NCBI RefSeq assembly: GCF_006715865.1 | Contig: NZ_VFOA01000001.1 | Coordinates: forward strand, 1,984,001-2,048,000 | DNA from: Cellulomonas sp. SLBN-39 | GTDB lineage: Bacteria > Actinomycetota > Actinomycetes > Actinomycetales > Cellulomonadaceae | Length of the DNA stretch: 64,000 bases | Direction of reading: 5' to 3' | Part shown: one piece after another, positions 35,579 through 44,021 of the stretch | Numbering within the stretch: the first letter of the stretch is position 1 | Layout of the letters: the number at the start of each line of letters is the position of its first letter | Made by a program: the position numbers and the translations under genes | The notes under the pieces: model-generated | Databases searched by the model: none | Told to the model about the DNA's origin: nothing | What the model saw: only the letters and a program-made list of their open reading frames with translations

Positions 35579-36861
35579 GCCGCTCCTCCGGGCCCCGAGG
35601 GGCCGTCCGTGCCGGGTACGCGCAGGTGCACGCGCCAGCCTCCGTCCGCCGTCGGCCCCGCGTCGAGCGTGCCGCCCACCAGCGCCGCCCGCTCCCGCAT
35701 GGCGAGCAGACCCGTGCCGCCGCGGTCGTCCCCGCGCACGGGCGTGGACGCGGGGCCGTTCTCGACGTCGAGCAGGACCACGTCGCACGTGCGGGTGACC
35801 CGGACGTGCACCGGTGCGCCGGGGGCGTGCTGGCGGGCGTTGGTCAGGGCCTGCTGCGCGACCCGGTACAGCGAGACGTCGGCGAGCGGCGGCAGCCCCG
35901 TGGCGTCGTCGTCGCGGACCAGCGTCACGTCGTCGCCCAGGGCCTGCGCGGTGCGCACCAGGTGCTCCAGGGCGTCGACGCCCGGCAGGGGGCCGAGGCC
36001 GTCGCGGTCGTCGGAGCGCAGCAGGCCGACGACCTGCCGCAGGTTGTCGAGCGTCTCGCGTCCCTGGTCGCGCAGCCACACCGCGCCCGCGCGGGCCGCG
36101 TCGGGGTCGCGGCCGACGAGCCGCTCGACGGCCGCCGCCTGGACGACCATCCCCGACAGGTGGTGCGCGGCGACGTCGTGCAGCTCGCGGGCCAGGTGGG
36201 CGCGCTCCGCGGCGATCGCGGCGTGCACCCGGGCGTCGCGCTCCCGCTCGGCGGCGTCGGCCCGCTCGCGCACGAGCGCCAGGTGCGCCCGCCGCGTCGC
36301 CAGGTGCAGCCCCACCAGCAGCGACCCGCCCCACACCACGAGCCCCGACAGCGCGTGCTGCCCGCCCGCGAGCAGGCCGTCGGCCAGGAGCAGGGCGCCG
36401 GCGGCCTCCACGGCGGCGGCGGCACCCACGAGCCGTGCCGCCGACCGGGCCGGCAGGACCGTGGCGGCGCTCGCCCCGGCGACGAACGGGGCGAGCGACC
36501 GCACCGACGCGTCCGGCGCGAGCGCCACCAGGGTGACCTGGCAGGCGACCACCACGGCGACGCACGCGACCACCTGCACGCGGCGCAGCACCACCGCGAG
36601 GCTCTGGAGCACCACGACCACGACGACCCAGGGGGCGACCGCGGGCCGGACGAGGTCCTCGCCGGGCAGCAGCGCCACCGTCAGCAGCATCCCCGCGAGC
36701 ATGACGGCCGCCAGCGTCACGGCCAGCAGCGCGTCCCGGGCGACCGGGCTCCGCAGACCCGCCCGGGTCAGCCGCGAGTCCCACCACGCCCCCGGCGACG
36801 CGAGGACGCCGGGGGCGGGGGACGAGGGCGCTGCCACGGGGGACATCCTCGCGCCGGTCAC
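35575..36861 (-). CDS. Sensor histidine kinase, DesK-like (HisKA_3)
   Basis: A 428-aa kinase. Residues about 40-205 hold five to six membrane segments (ALLAVTLAAVMLAGMLLTVA, APWVVVVVVLQSLAVVLRRV, and others). A coiled stretch is followed by the phosphoacceptor helix RELHDVAAHHLSGMVVQAAA and a HATPase domain with LYRVAQQALTNARQHAPG and a glycine-rich GGTGLLAMRERAALVGG. It senses an unknown, probably membrane, signal and phosphorylates the overlapping response regulator. ATG at 36861; a second ATG at 36846 is possible. The preceding serine hydrolase gene begins far upstream and ends at 36863, leaving one base between. Confidence 0.9.
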   Translation of the reverse strand: MTGARMSPVAAPSSPAPGVLASPGAWWDSRLTRAGLRSPVARDALLAVTLAAVMLAGMLLTVALLPGEDLVRPAVAPWVVVVVVLQSLAVVLRRVQVVACVAVVVACQVTLVALAPDASVRSLAPFVAGASAATVLPARSAARLVGAAAAVEAAGALLLADGLLAGGQHALSGLVVWGGSLLVGLHLATRRAHLALVRERADAAERERDARVHAAIAAERAHLARELHDVAAHHLSGMVVQAAAVERLVGRDPDAARAGAVWLRDQGRETLDNLRQVVGLLRSDDRDGLGPLPGVDALEHLVRTAQALGDDVTLVRDDDATGLPPLADVSLYRVAQQALTNARQHAPGAPVHVRVTRTCDVVLLDVENGPASTPVRGDDRGGTGLLAMRERAALVGGTLDAGPTADGGWRVHLRVPGTDGPSGPGGAA

Positions 36862-36862
36862 G

Positions 36863-38863
36863 TCAGTACGTCAGGTCGGGCGTCAGCAGGTGGGAGGTCG
36901 CCGCGACCCAGGTCACGCCCCCGAGCGCGACGAGCACCAGCGTCGCCGCCGCGGCCCGGGCCCACCCCGTGCGGCCGCGGACCTCCGCGACGACCCGCCA
37001 CACCGCCGCGAGCACCCCCGCGGCCGCGACCCACTGCAGCGCCAGCGCGCCGACGAGGACGCCGGTCGGCAGGTCGGCGAGGCTCGTGATCGTCGTGATC
37101 GCGACACCCCAGCCGACGAGCGCGAGCACCGCGGCGAGCGCGGCGGTCCGGGTCAGCGTGCGTGCCGTGCGCAGCCCGCGGGTACCGGCGGCCGGGACGA
37201 CGGCGGGCGCCCCGGGGCCCGCCTCCTGGCCCGTGCGGCGACCCCGCACCCGCCGGACCACGGCACCCACGGGCCACGCGACCAGCGCCAGGACGAGCAC
37301 CACGGTGCCGGCGGCCAGCACCGGGACGACCGCCTGCCGTGCCGGGGTGAGCGGCACCAGCGACATCGCCGAGTCGTGCCCCACGAGCCGGACCTGCCCG
37401 GCGTCGTCGGTGCGCACGGCCAGCAGGCGGTCGCCGCCGACCTCCTGGTACACCCACGGCTCGACCTCCTCGTACAGCCCGGCGCCGAGCGCGCCGGGGC
37501 CGGGGGTGAAGAGCACGCGGTCGCCGTCGACGACCTGCGCGCGCACGGGCTGGAGGGGACCGGTGACGGCGAGGAACGTCGAGCGGAAGCCGCGCGTGCT
37601 CTCGTACGGCCCCGCCAGCGCGCGGGCGTGCGCGGCGCGGGTGGCGTCGTCGACCGTGCCCGCGGCGGGTGCGTCGGCGGGGAAGTAGCGGTCGGCGAAC
37701 GCGGCCAGCAGGTCGTCGCGCAGCAGGTACGCGGCACCGTCGGTGCCCGTGCTGGTCAGCGAGAGGAAGATGCCCGCGTCGTCGTCGGGCCACAGCTGCA
37801 GGTGCGAGTGGAACGCGGTGGTGTCGCCACCGTGCCCGACGACGCGGTGGCCGTGGCGCGACTCGTCGAACCAGCCCAGGCCCATCCGCGGCCCGGCGGC
37901 CAGCGCGCCGAGCGTGCTCGCGTCGAGGGCCGGCTGCTGCATGAGGGTGCGGGCGTCGTCCGGCAGGAGGGCCTCCCCGGTCACGGGGCTGCCGAGGTGG
38001 GCGAGCATGAACCGGGCCATGTCGGTGGTCGACGCGCTCAGCGCCCCGGCGGGCGGCTGCCCGACGACCTCGAAGCCGACCGGCGCGTCGTCCGCGGTGC
38101 CGGCGTACCCCTGCGCGACGCGGCCGGCCAGGGCGTCCGGCAGCGGCTGCGCGAACGACGACGACGTCATGCCCGCCGGGGCGAGCACGTGCTCGGCGAC
38201 GTACTCCTCGAACGGCTGGCCGCTGACGGCCTCGACGACGTACCCGGCGAGCGCGTTGCCGTAGTTGGAGTACGCGGGCGTGGTGCCGGGCGCGTACACC
38301 TGCGTGGGCGGGTCGGTGACGAGCGACGCGCGCAGGTCGGGGACCGTGCCGGCGTCACCGATCAGCCCGGCGACCCGCTCCTCGTACCCGGCGGTGTGCG
38401 TCAGCAGGTGGCGCAGCGTCACGGGCTGCGCGTGGCCGAGGTCGAGACCGGTGTACCGCTCGACGTCCGTGTCGAGGTCGACGTCGCCCTGCGCCACGAG
38501 CTGCATGACGGCGGTGGCGGTGACCAGCTTGGACACCGACCCGGGGCGGACGAGGGTGCCGTCGGCGTCGACGGGCTCGCCCGTGGCGACGTCGGCGACC
38601 CCGAACCCGCGGGCCGTGACGATCTCGCCGTCGGCGACCACGGCGACGGTCGCACCCGCGATCCGGCCCTCCTCGAGGGCGGCGGGCAGGGTGTCGTCGA
38701 GCCAGGCGTCGACGTCGGCGGTCGTGAGGCCGGCCGTCGACGCGGGGTGCGTCGGTGGCGGCTCGGGCACCGTGGGTGCGGCCGTGCACGCGGTGAGCGT
38801 GACGAGGCCGGCGAGCAGCACGAGGGCGGCGGACGTGCGGCGGGCGGTGCGGTGCGTGCGCAT
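36863..38863 (-). CDS. Beta-lactamase-class-C-like serine hydrolase, lipoprotein with membrane tail (666 aa)
   Basis: Lipobox LTAC at Cys 26. A penicillin-binding/class C domain follows at about residues 45-390, with SVSK (109-112) as SxxK, YSNYGN as the Tyr motif and HGGDT in place of KTG. After about 130 further residues come four membrane segments (PVLAAGTVVLVLALVAWPVG, and others at the C-terminus). Such proteins are peptidases or esterases of peptidoglycan peptides or D-amino-acid substrates, not true beta-lactamases. ATG at 38863 has GGAGG five bases upstream. Stops one base before the kinase gene, so the three form one minus-strand unit. Confidence 0.85.
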   Translation of the reverse strand: MRTHRTARRTSAALVLLAGLVTLTACTAAPTVPEPPPTHPASTAGLTTADVDAWLDDTLPAALEEGRIAGATVAVVADGEIVTARGFGVADVATGEPVDADGTLVRPGSVSKLVTATAVMQLVAQGDVDLDTDVERYTGLDLGHAQPVTLRHLLTHTAGYEERVAGLIGDAGTVPDLRASLVTDPPTQVYAPGTTPAYSNYGNALAGYVVEAVSGQPFEEYVAEHVLAPAGMTSSSFAQPLPDALAGRVAQGYAGTADDAPVGFEVVGQPPAGALSASTTDMARFMLAHLGSPVTGEALLPDDARTLMQQPALDASTLGALAAGPRMGLGWFDESRHGHRVVGHGGDTTAFHSHLQLWPDDDAGIFLSLTSTGTDGAAYLLRDDLLAAFADRYFPADAPAAGTVDDATRAAHARALAGPYESTRGFRSTFLAVTGPLQPVRAQVVDGDRVLFTPGPGALGAGLYEEVEPWVYQEVGGDRLLAVRTDDAGQVRLVGHDSAMSLVPLTPARQAVVPVLAAGTVVLVLALVAWPVGAVVRRVRGRRTGQEAGPGAPAVVPAAGTRGLRTARTLTRTAALAAVLALVGWGVAITTITSLADLPTGVLVGALALQWVAAAGVLAAVWRVVAEVRGRTGWARAAAATLVLVALGGVTWVAATSHLLTPDLTY

Positions 38864-39314
38864 GGGGCCTCCTGCGCCACGAGGCCCGGGTTGTCCCCGG
38901 GGCGGTGCTCGTGACCTGCGTCCATGCTGCTCAGCGGCCTGCCCGCGCGTCTTCGCCCGCACCGCCCAACCCCGCTTGCGACCTCCGGTGGATGCCCCTC
39001 CACCCCCGGACCCACCCACCCGCCCCCACCCGCCGACCCCCACCCCCGTCGCCACCCCCACCCGCCCACCCCCACCCCCGTCCCCACCCCACCCCCCGCC
39101 GACCCCGTGATCGGTGGCGCCGCCTCGGCGGAGTGCGCGAGGGATGACGGGGTCGGCGAGGTGGGGTCCGTGGCGCCCGGTCGTCGAGACCGTCATCCCT
39201 GGCCGATGTCCCGGTGGGTGCGCCATCGATGACGGGGTCGGCGAGGTGGGTGGTCCGGCGGGGAGCCGGCGGCGGGGGCGGAACGGGTGGGTGGGGTGGT
39301 GCGTTGGGCAGCGT
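38864..39314. other. 451-bp divergent intergenic region, C-rich and repeat-containing
   Basis: About 38970-39100 is a long run of CCC/CCCC tracts separated by A, G or T, so the minus strand has many G-tracts. From 39098 on lie copies of a GCCGACCCCGTGATC-type repeat in both orientations. No gene is supported; reading frames here are chance products of composition. Confidence 0.6.
39098..39250. repeat. Cluster of GCCGACCCCGTSATC-type palindromic repeats
   Basis: GCCGACCCCGTGATCGG at 39098-39114 is followed by two inverted copies with one core change (GATGACGGGGTCGGCGAGG at 39143-39161 and 39229-39247) and by a shorter GACCGTCATCCC at 39189-39200. The same core occurs as a stem-loop at 52959-53018. 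This looks like a small intergenic repeat family. Confidence 0.6.
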
Positions 39315-40067
39315 GTGGGTGACGGATCGGTGGACGTCGGGACTGCGCACGACCCCGAGGGTGCGGGCGGCGAGCGGGCGCTCGCCCAGATCGTGGCGCG
39401 CCGCGCCCCGGACCTGCTCGGTCAGGACCCCGCGGCGTTCGCCGAGCGCATGCGCGCCCTGCAGCGCGAGCTGACGCGGTTCCTGCTGCACTACCAGTTC
39501 GGGATCGACGAGGTGCTGACCAAGGTCAACATCCTGCGCGAGGAGTTCGAGCACACCCACGACCACAGCCCCATCGAGCACGTGAGCTCGCGGCTGAAGT
39601 CGATGGACTCCCTGCTCGACAAGGTCCGCCGCACCGGCTGCGACCCCACGCTGCCCGCGATCCGCGAGCGCATCCGCGACGTCGCCGGCATCCGGATCAC
39701 CTGCTCGTTCGTCTCCGACGCGTACTGGGTGGTCGACATGCTGGCGCGGCAGCCCGACGTCGAGGTCGTCGAGGTCAAGGACTACATCGCGCACCCCAAG
39801 GCCAACGGGTACCGGTCGCTGCACCTGATCGTGCGGATCCCGGTGTTCCTGTCGGACCGCACGGAGCACGTGCACGTCGAGCTGCAGGTCCGCACCATCG
39901 CCATGGACTTCTGGGCCAGCGTCGAGCACCAGCTGTACTACAAGTACGACCGCGAGGTCCCGGCGCACCTGGTGGCCGAGCTCGACGACGCGGCGCGGGT
40001 CGCGGCCGAGCTCGACGCGCGCATGGGCCGCCTGCGCGACGAGCTGCGCGGCACCGACCCGCGCTGA
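39315..40067 (+). CDS. Small alarmone synthetase (RelQ/RelP-like GTP pyrophosphokinase)
   Basis: A single-domain (p)ppGpp synthetase of about 250 aa. Conserved blocks are SSRLKSMDSLLDKVRR, RDVAGIRITCSFVSDAYWVV, VKDYIAHPKANGYRSLHLIV and HVELQVRTIAMDFWASVEHQ. These bind ATP and GTP/GDP and magnesium. There is no HD hydrolase, TGS or ACT domain. GTG at 39315 is tentative; GTG at 39330 is equally possible and neither has a clear Shine-Dalgarno. It would raise ppGpp independent of ribosomes, under stress. Stands alone after the repeat-rich region. Confidence 0.88.
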   Translation: MGDGSVDVGTAHDPEGAGGERALAQIVARRAPDLLGQDPAAFAERMRALQRELTRFLLHYQFGIDEVLTKVNILREEFEHTHDHSPIEHVSSRLKSMDSLLDKVRRTGCDPTLPAIRERIRDVAGIRITCSFVSDAYWVVDMLARQPDVEVVEVKDYIAHPKANGYRSLHLIVRIPVFLSDRTEHVHVELQVRTIAMDFWASVEHQLYYKYDREVPAHLVAELDDAARVAAELDARMGRLRDELRGTDPR

Positions 40068-40240
40068 CCCGGCGACGAGGGGGCCGCCGGACGAACACGT
40101 GGAGGTCCTGTGTCCGGATGCTCCCGCTTTGCCGTGTTCGGCTAGCCTGCCGGGGGCGCCTCGGTCCGGTGCCCATCCTCGTGAGGTCGGCGTGCGCCGT
40201 CCCGCGGGCGAGCGGGTGAGGCGCGGAAGAGGTGGCAGCG

Positions 40241-41785
40241 GTGGGACGTCAGCAGCGTGGGTCGACGGTCGGGCGGACGGACGGGCTCGAGCACGGTGAT
40301 GATCTCGCCGACCTGGTGTTCGGCCTCGCGGGCGGCCCCGACCCGGAGGGTGCCGACGAGACCGGGGCCCGGCCGGCCCGGCCCCTCGCCGGGGAGACCG
40401 TGGTGCTCGAGGCGGTCCCGCCGCTCGACGCGGACGAGCCCGACGGCGCGGGTGCGGCCGCCGACGAGCCCGCCGTCGTGACGCCGCCGCGCGGCACCCG
40501 CGTGCCGCGGAGCCGGTTCGTGGGCCCGTCGCTCGACCAGGTCGTCGAGCCGGGCGTCCCGGCGACGATGGTGGTCAGCCCGGTCCCGCTCGGCCCGGTG
40601 CCCGAGCCCGCGCCCGTCGTCGGCCCGCAGCTCGGCCCGCACGCGCAGGGCCGCACGGCGGCGACCGACCACCCCGAGCCGGTCGTCGTGCCCGGGTCGT
40701 CGGTGCCGCTCGAGCCGGTGGTGGTGCCCGGCTCGTCCGCGTCCGGGGCGCCCGCGGAGCCCGAGGTCGTCCCCCCGGTCGTCATCGAGCCCGAGCCGGT
40801 GCGCGTGGTGCGCCCGTCCGCCGATCTCGTCGTCGTCGCCGACCCGGCGCAGCGCCGCCCTGCGGCCACGGGCTGGCGCGGGTTCCTGCGCCGCGCGACC
40901 CGCGGCGTCATCGACCTCGAGCCCGGTCCCCGCGAGCGCGCGGTCATCGAGGCCGCGACCGCGGTGCGCACCCGCTGGCAGGGTCCGCGCACGGTGGTCG
41001 TCGCCAACCCCAAGGGCGGCTCGGGCAAGACGCCCACGGCGATCGGGCTGGCGGCGACCTTCGGGCACGTGCGCGGCGGCGGCGTGCTCGCGTGGGACGC
41101 CAACGAGACGCTCGGCACCCTGGGTCTGCGCACCGAGGGGACCGCGACGCCCGCGACGGTCGTCGACCTGCTGGAGAAGCTCGACGAGTTCGAGAGCCGC
41201 GGCGCGCGCCGCGGCGACCTCGGTGCCGTCGTGCGCGCGCAGGAGTCGGGCAACTTCCACGTGCTGCCGTCGGACGAGGACCCCCGCCGCATGTCGCAGA
41301 TCGACGCGGCCGGGTTCGCGCGCCTGCACGACGTGCTGCAGCGGTACTACGACGTGCTGGTGGTCGACACCGGCAACAACCCGCGCGCGGAGGGGTTCAT
41401 GGCGGCGCTCGCGGTGGCGGACGCGCTGGTGATCCCGGTGTCGTGGGCGGAGGACAAGGTCGTCACGGCGGGGCGCCTGGTCGACCAGCTGCGCGAGATG
41501 GGCCGGGACGACCTCGTCGAGCGGGCTGTCACCGTGGTCACGGGCCCGTGGGGCGCGGGCACGACGCCGGCGCAGGTGCGGTCGTGGAAGGCGTGGTTCG
41601 AGGAGCAGACCGCCGCGGTGGTGCAGATCCCCACCGACGCGCGGATCGGTGGCGGCGGCCCGATCGTGTACGACGAGCTCGGGGCGGCGACCCGGCGGTC
41701 GTACCTGTTCGCGGCGTCGCACGTCAGCGGGGTCTTCTCCGCGCTGGGTCCGGCGACGTCCGACCTGCTCTCCGCGGAGCGCTGA
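40241..41785 (+). CDS. MinD/ParA-like ATPase with long disordered N-terminus
   Basis: A 514-aa protein. The first about 240 residues are Pro/Val/Ala-rich and disordered. The C-terminal about 260 residues form a deviant Walker A ATPase of the ParA/MinD class: VVVANPKGGSGKTPTAIGLA, then VLAWDANETLGTLGLR, and Walker B VLVVDTGNNPRAEGF. The threonine of KGGxGKTT is Pro here, and Asn replaces Asp in the switch (WDANE). GTG at 40241 is preferred (GAGG eight bases upstream) over GTG at 40232. Similar KGGxGKTP proteins are found in actinobacteria beside secretion or partition genes, but none is adjacent. The role is not known. Confidence 0.75.
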   Translation: MGRQQRGSTVGRTDGLEHGDDLADLVFGLAGGPDPEGADETGARPARPLAGETVVLEAVPPLDADEPDGAGAAADEPAVVTPPRGTRVPRSRFVGPSLDQVVEPGVPATMVVSPVPLGPVPEPAPVVGPQLGPHAQGRTAATDHPEPVVVPGSSVPLEPVVVPGSSASGAPAEPEVVPPVVIEPEPVRVVRPSADLVVVADPAQRRPAATGWRGFLRRATRGVIDLEPGPRERAVIEAATAVRTRWQGPRTVVVANPKGGSGKTPTAIGLAATFGHVRGGGVLAWDANETLGTLGLRTEGTATPATVVDLLEKLDEFESRGARRGDLGAVVRAQESGNFHVLPSDEDPRRMSQIDAAGFARLHDVLQRYYDVLVVDTGNNPRAEGFMAALAVADALVIPVSWAEDKVVTAGRLVDQLREMGRDDLVERAVTVVTGPWGAGTTPAQVRSWKAWFEEQTAAVVQIPTDARIGGGGPIVYDELGAATRRSYLFAASHVSGVFSALGPATSDLLSAER

Positions 41786-41802
41786 CCCGCACCTCGCCCG
41801 AT

Positions 41803-41853
41803 CGACGACGCCCGTCGGGGCGGTCCCTGCGACCGCACCGGCGGGCGTCGTCG
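41803..41853 (+). terminator. Terminator after the MinD-like gene
   Basis: CGACGACGCCCG (41803-41814) and CGGGCGTCGTCG (41842-41853) form a 12-bp stem, with a nested CGGTC/GACCG hairpin inside the loop. Confidence 0.6.
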
Positions 41854-41888
41854 TGCGTGCGGCGAGGTCGCTCTTGTGCCGCCTCGGG

Positions 41889-41924
41889 TTCTGTGGTTCA
41901 TTAGTCATGTAATGAACCACAGAA
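41889..41924. promoter_or_regulatory. 15-bp perfect inverted repeat before the GntR gene: operator
   Basis: TTCTGTGGTTCATTA (41889-41903) and TAATGAACCACAGAA (41910-41924) are exact inverted repeats with a GTCATG spacer. The site is AT-rich and starts 54 bp upstream of the regulator start. YtrA-type regulators bind such long palindromes over their own promoter, so this is probably the operator of the five-gene block. Confidence 0.8.
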
Positions 41925-41942
41925 CACGCAGGGAGGGTCGCC

Positions 41943-42335
41943 ATGTTCGACGGTCGTGACCCCGTGTACCTGCAGATCGCGGACCAGATCCGGCAGGACG
42001 TCCTGACCGGGGCCCTGCAGCCCGAGGAGCAGGTCATGTCGACCACCCAGTACGCCACGACGTTCCGGATCAACCCGGCGACCGCGGCCAAGGCCTTCGC
42101 CCAGCTCGTCGACGAGGGCGTGCTCTACAAGCGGCGCGGCGTCGGCATGTTCGTCACGGCGGGAGCCCGCGAGCAGCTGCTCGCCGAGCGTCGCGAGTCC
42201 TTCTTCACCGACACGGTCGACCCCGTCGCCGACGCCGCGCTCGTGCTCGGCATCGACGTCGAGGACGTCGTGGCCCGCCTGCGCCGGCGCGCCGCCGCCG
42301 GTGCCCCCACCCTGGACGAGGAGGCCGCACGATGA
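41943..42335 (+). CDS. GntR-family transcriptional regulator (YtrA subfamily)
   Basis: A 130-aa regulator. The winged helix (about 1-75) reads PVYLQIADQIRQDVLTGAL, STTQYATTFRINPATAAKAF and VLYKRRGVGMFVTAGA. The short C-terminal tail (about 50 residues) has the FFTDTVDPVADAALVLGID helix typical of the YtrA subfamily and no large ligand domain. Such genes sit before ABC exporters and respond to cell-wall stress. ATG at 41943 has GGGAGGG seven bases upstream. The stop overlaps the ATPase start (ATGA). Confidence 0.9.
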   Translation: MFDGRDPVYLQIADQIRQDVLTGALQPEEQVMSTTQYATTFRINPATAAKAFAQLVDEGVLYKRRGVGMFVTAGAREQLLAERRESFFTDTVDPVADAALVLGIDVEDVVARLRRRAAAGAPTLDEEAAR

Positions 42336-43267
42336 GCACGCCCGGCTACGGAGTCACGCTCCACGGCGTCACGCAGCGCTTCGGCCGCACCGTCGCCCTC
42401 GACGGCGTCGACCTCGAGATCCGCGCCGGCACGATCACCGGCCTGCTCGGGCGCAACGGCTCGGGCAAGACGACGCTCGGCTCCCTGCTCGCCGCGTTCC
42501 GCCGCCCCACGTCCGGGCAGGTCCGCGTCGACGGCGAGGACCCCTGGGAGAACGAGCGCACCGCACCCGGCGTCTGCCTCGTCCGGGAGTCCGGCGACGT
42601 GCTCGACGACGTGCGGATCGCCGACAACCTCGCGTTCTTCGCCGGGGCCCGGCCCACGTTCGACCGCGCGTTCGCCGCCGAGCTGGTGGACCTGTTCGAG
42701 CTCGACCCCCGCAGCAAGCCCGCCAAGCTGTCCCGGGGCAAGAAGTCCGCGTTCGGCATCACCCTCGGACTCGCGAGCCGGGCGCCGCTGACGGTCCTCG
42801 ACGAGGTGCACCTCGGCCTCGACGCCCCCAGCCGCTACGCGTTCTACGACACCCTGCTGGCCGACTACCTGGCCCACCCCCGCACGATCGTGCTGTCCAG
42901 CCACCTCATCGAGGAGATCGAGCGGCTCGTCGAGGACGTCGTCGTGCTGGACCGCGGGAAGGTCCTGCTCGTGCAGGACGCCGACTCGCTGCGCGCCGAG
43001 GGCGTCTCCGTCACCGGCCCCGCCGACGCGGTGGACGCGTTCGTCGCCGGGCGCACCGTGCTGGGCACGCAGCGGCTGGGCCGCACGTCGCAGGTCACGC
43101 TCCGCGGCGCGCTGGACGCGACCGACGTCGACCGTGCCCGCGCCGCCGGCCTCGAGCTGGGCCCCGTGCCGCTGCAGGACCTCTTCGTGCACCTGACCGA
43201 CCCGCGCCGCCGCGACGGCGCCGCGCCCGCCACCCGCACCGACGCACCCGCCGGGGGGACGCGATGA
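42332..43267 (+). CDS. ABC transporter ATP-binding protein of the YtrA-regulated module
   Basis: A 311-aa ATPase. Walker A GRNGSGKTTLGSLL is followed by Q-loop-like CLVRESGDVLDDVRI, signature LSRGKKSAFGITLGLASR and Walker B LTVLDEVHLGLDAPS; the switch is IVLSSHLIEEI. The signature LSRGKK deviates from LSGGQ, as seen in YtrB-like ATPases. A C-terminal domain of about 85 residues (VSVTGPADAVDAFVAGR) follows. The stop overlaps the first membrane protein start. Confidence 0.88.
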   Translation: MSTPGYGVTLHGVTQRFGRTVALDGVDLEIRAGTITGLLGRNGSGKTTLGSLLAAFRRPTSGQVRVDGEDPWENERTAPGVCLVRESGDVLDDVRIADNLAFFAGARPTFDRAFAAELVDLFELDPRSKPAKLSRGKKSAFGITLGLASRAPLTVLDEVHLGLDAPSRYAFYDTLLADYLAHPRTIVLSSHLIEEIERLVEDVVVLDRGKVLLVQDADSLRAEGVSVTGPADAVDAFVAGRTVLGTQRLGRTSQVTLRGALDATDVDRARAAGLELGPVPLQDLFVHLTDPRRRDGAAPATRTDAPAGGTR

Positions 43268-44004
43268 CCACCGCCGTCGCCACGCCCCCGGTGGTCCGCC
43301 GGTCGCCCGTCGGGCACGCGCTCGCCCGGCAGCTGCGCACCGCCGCCGTCCTCGCGCTCTGGTTCTGGGCGATCGTCCTCGTGGCCGTCGTCATCGTGAG
43401 CGTGTCGATCCTGCGCTCCTCGGGCTCGGTGGACGTCTCGGTCGTCGCGTACGCCCGCCAGGCCGCCACGTGGTTCCCGTTCTCGCAGGCGGTCCTGCTG
43501 GCCTCCCTGGTGCGCGTGCACGTGGCGGCCGGTCTGACCCGCCGGACCTTCCTCCGCTCCACGGTCGTCGCCGCGGTCGCGACCGGGCTGGTGCACACCG
43601 TCGTGATGGTCGCCGCGCTCACGGTCGAGCGGCAGGTCCACGCCGCGCTCGGCTGGGGCTTCGAGATCACCGAGCGCGGCCTGCCCGGGACCGGCGCCAC
43701 CGTCCTGCCCCTGCTGGTCGAGTACGGCCCCGGCTTCGTCGTCGCCAACCTCGCCGGTCTGCTCGTCGGCACCGTCTACCAGCGCGGCGGGAGCTGGTGG
43801 GGGACGCTCACCCTGCCGCTGACCGTCGGTCCGGTGCTGCTCACCCTCGGCATCTGGAGCGGCTGGTTCGGCCCCCTGCCGGTGGGCCTGTGGGCGCAGA
43901 CGTCCACGACCACCCACCTCGTCGGCGCCGCCGTCGCCGCGGTCCTGGTCACCACCGCCTACGCCCTCGTGGCCCGCACGGCGCCCGTGCGCACGCCCCG
44001 CTGA
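43264..44004 (+). CDS. ABC-type membrane protein A of the GntR module
   Basis: A 246-aa integral membrane protein with about six hydrophobic segments (for example AVLALWFWAIVLVAVVIVSV and VVAAVATGLVHTVVMVAAL). It shares almost all block motifs with the next gene: ARQAATWFPFSQA, RVHVAAGLTRRTF, VANLAGLLVGTVYQRGGSWW. The two arose by duplication, so a heterodimeric permease is likely. No known permease motif can be named. Overlaps the ATPase gene by four bases. Confidence 0.75.
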   Translation: MTTAVATPPVVRRSPVGHALARQLRTAAVLALWFWAIVLVAVVIVSVSILRSSGSVDVSVVAYARQAATWFPFSQAVLLASLVRVHVAAGLTRRTFLRSTVVAAVATGLVHTVVMVAALTVERQVHAALGWGFEITERGLPGTGATVLPLLVEYGPGFVVANLAGLLVGTVYQRGGSWWGTLTLPLTVGPVLLTLGIWSGWFGPLPVGLWAQTSTTTHLVGAAVAAVLVTTAYALVARTAPVRTPR

Positions 44005-44021
44005 CCCGTCAGGAGCGCCCG

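Noticed and set aside
35009..38914. A 1301-codon plus-strand frame
   Set aside because: It is antisense to the response regulator, kinase and serine hydrolase genes, all of which have intact motifs.
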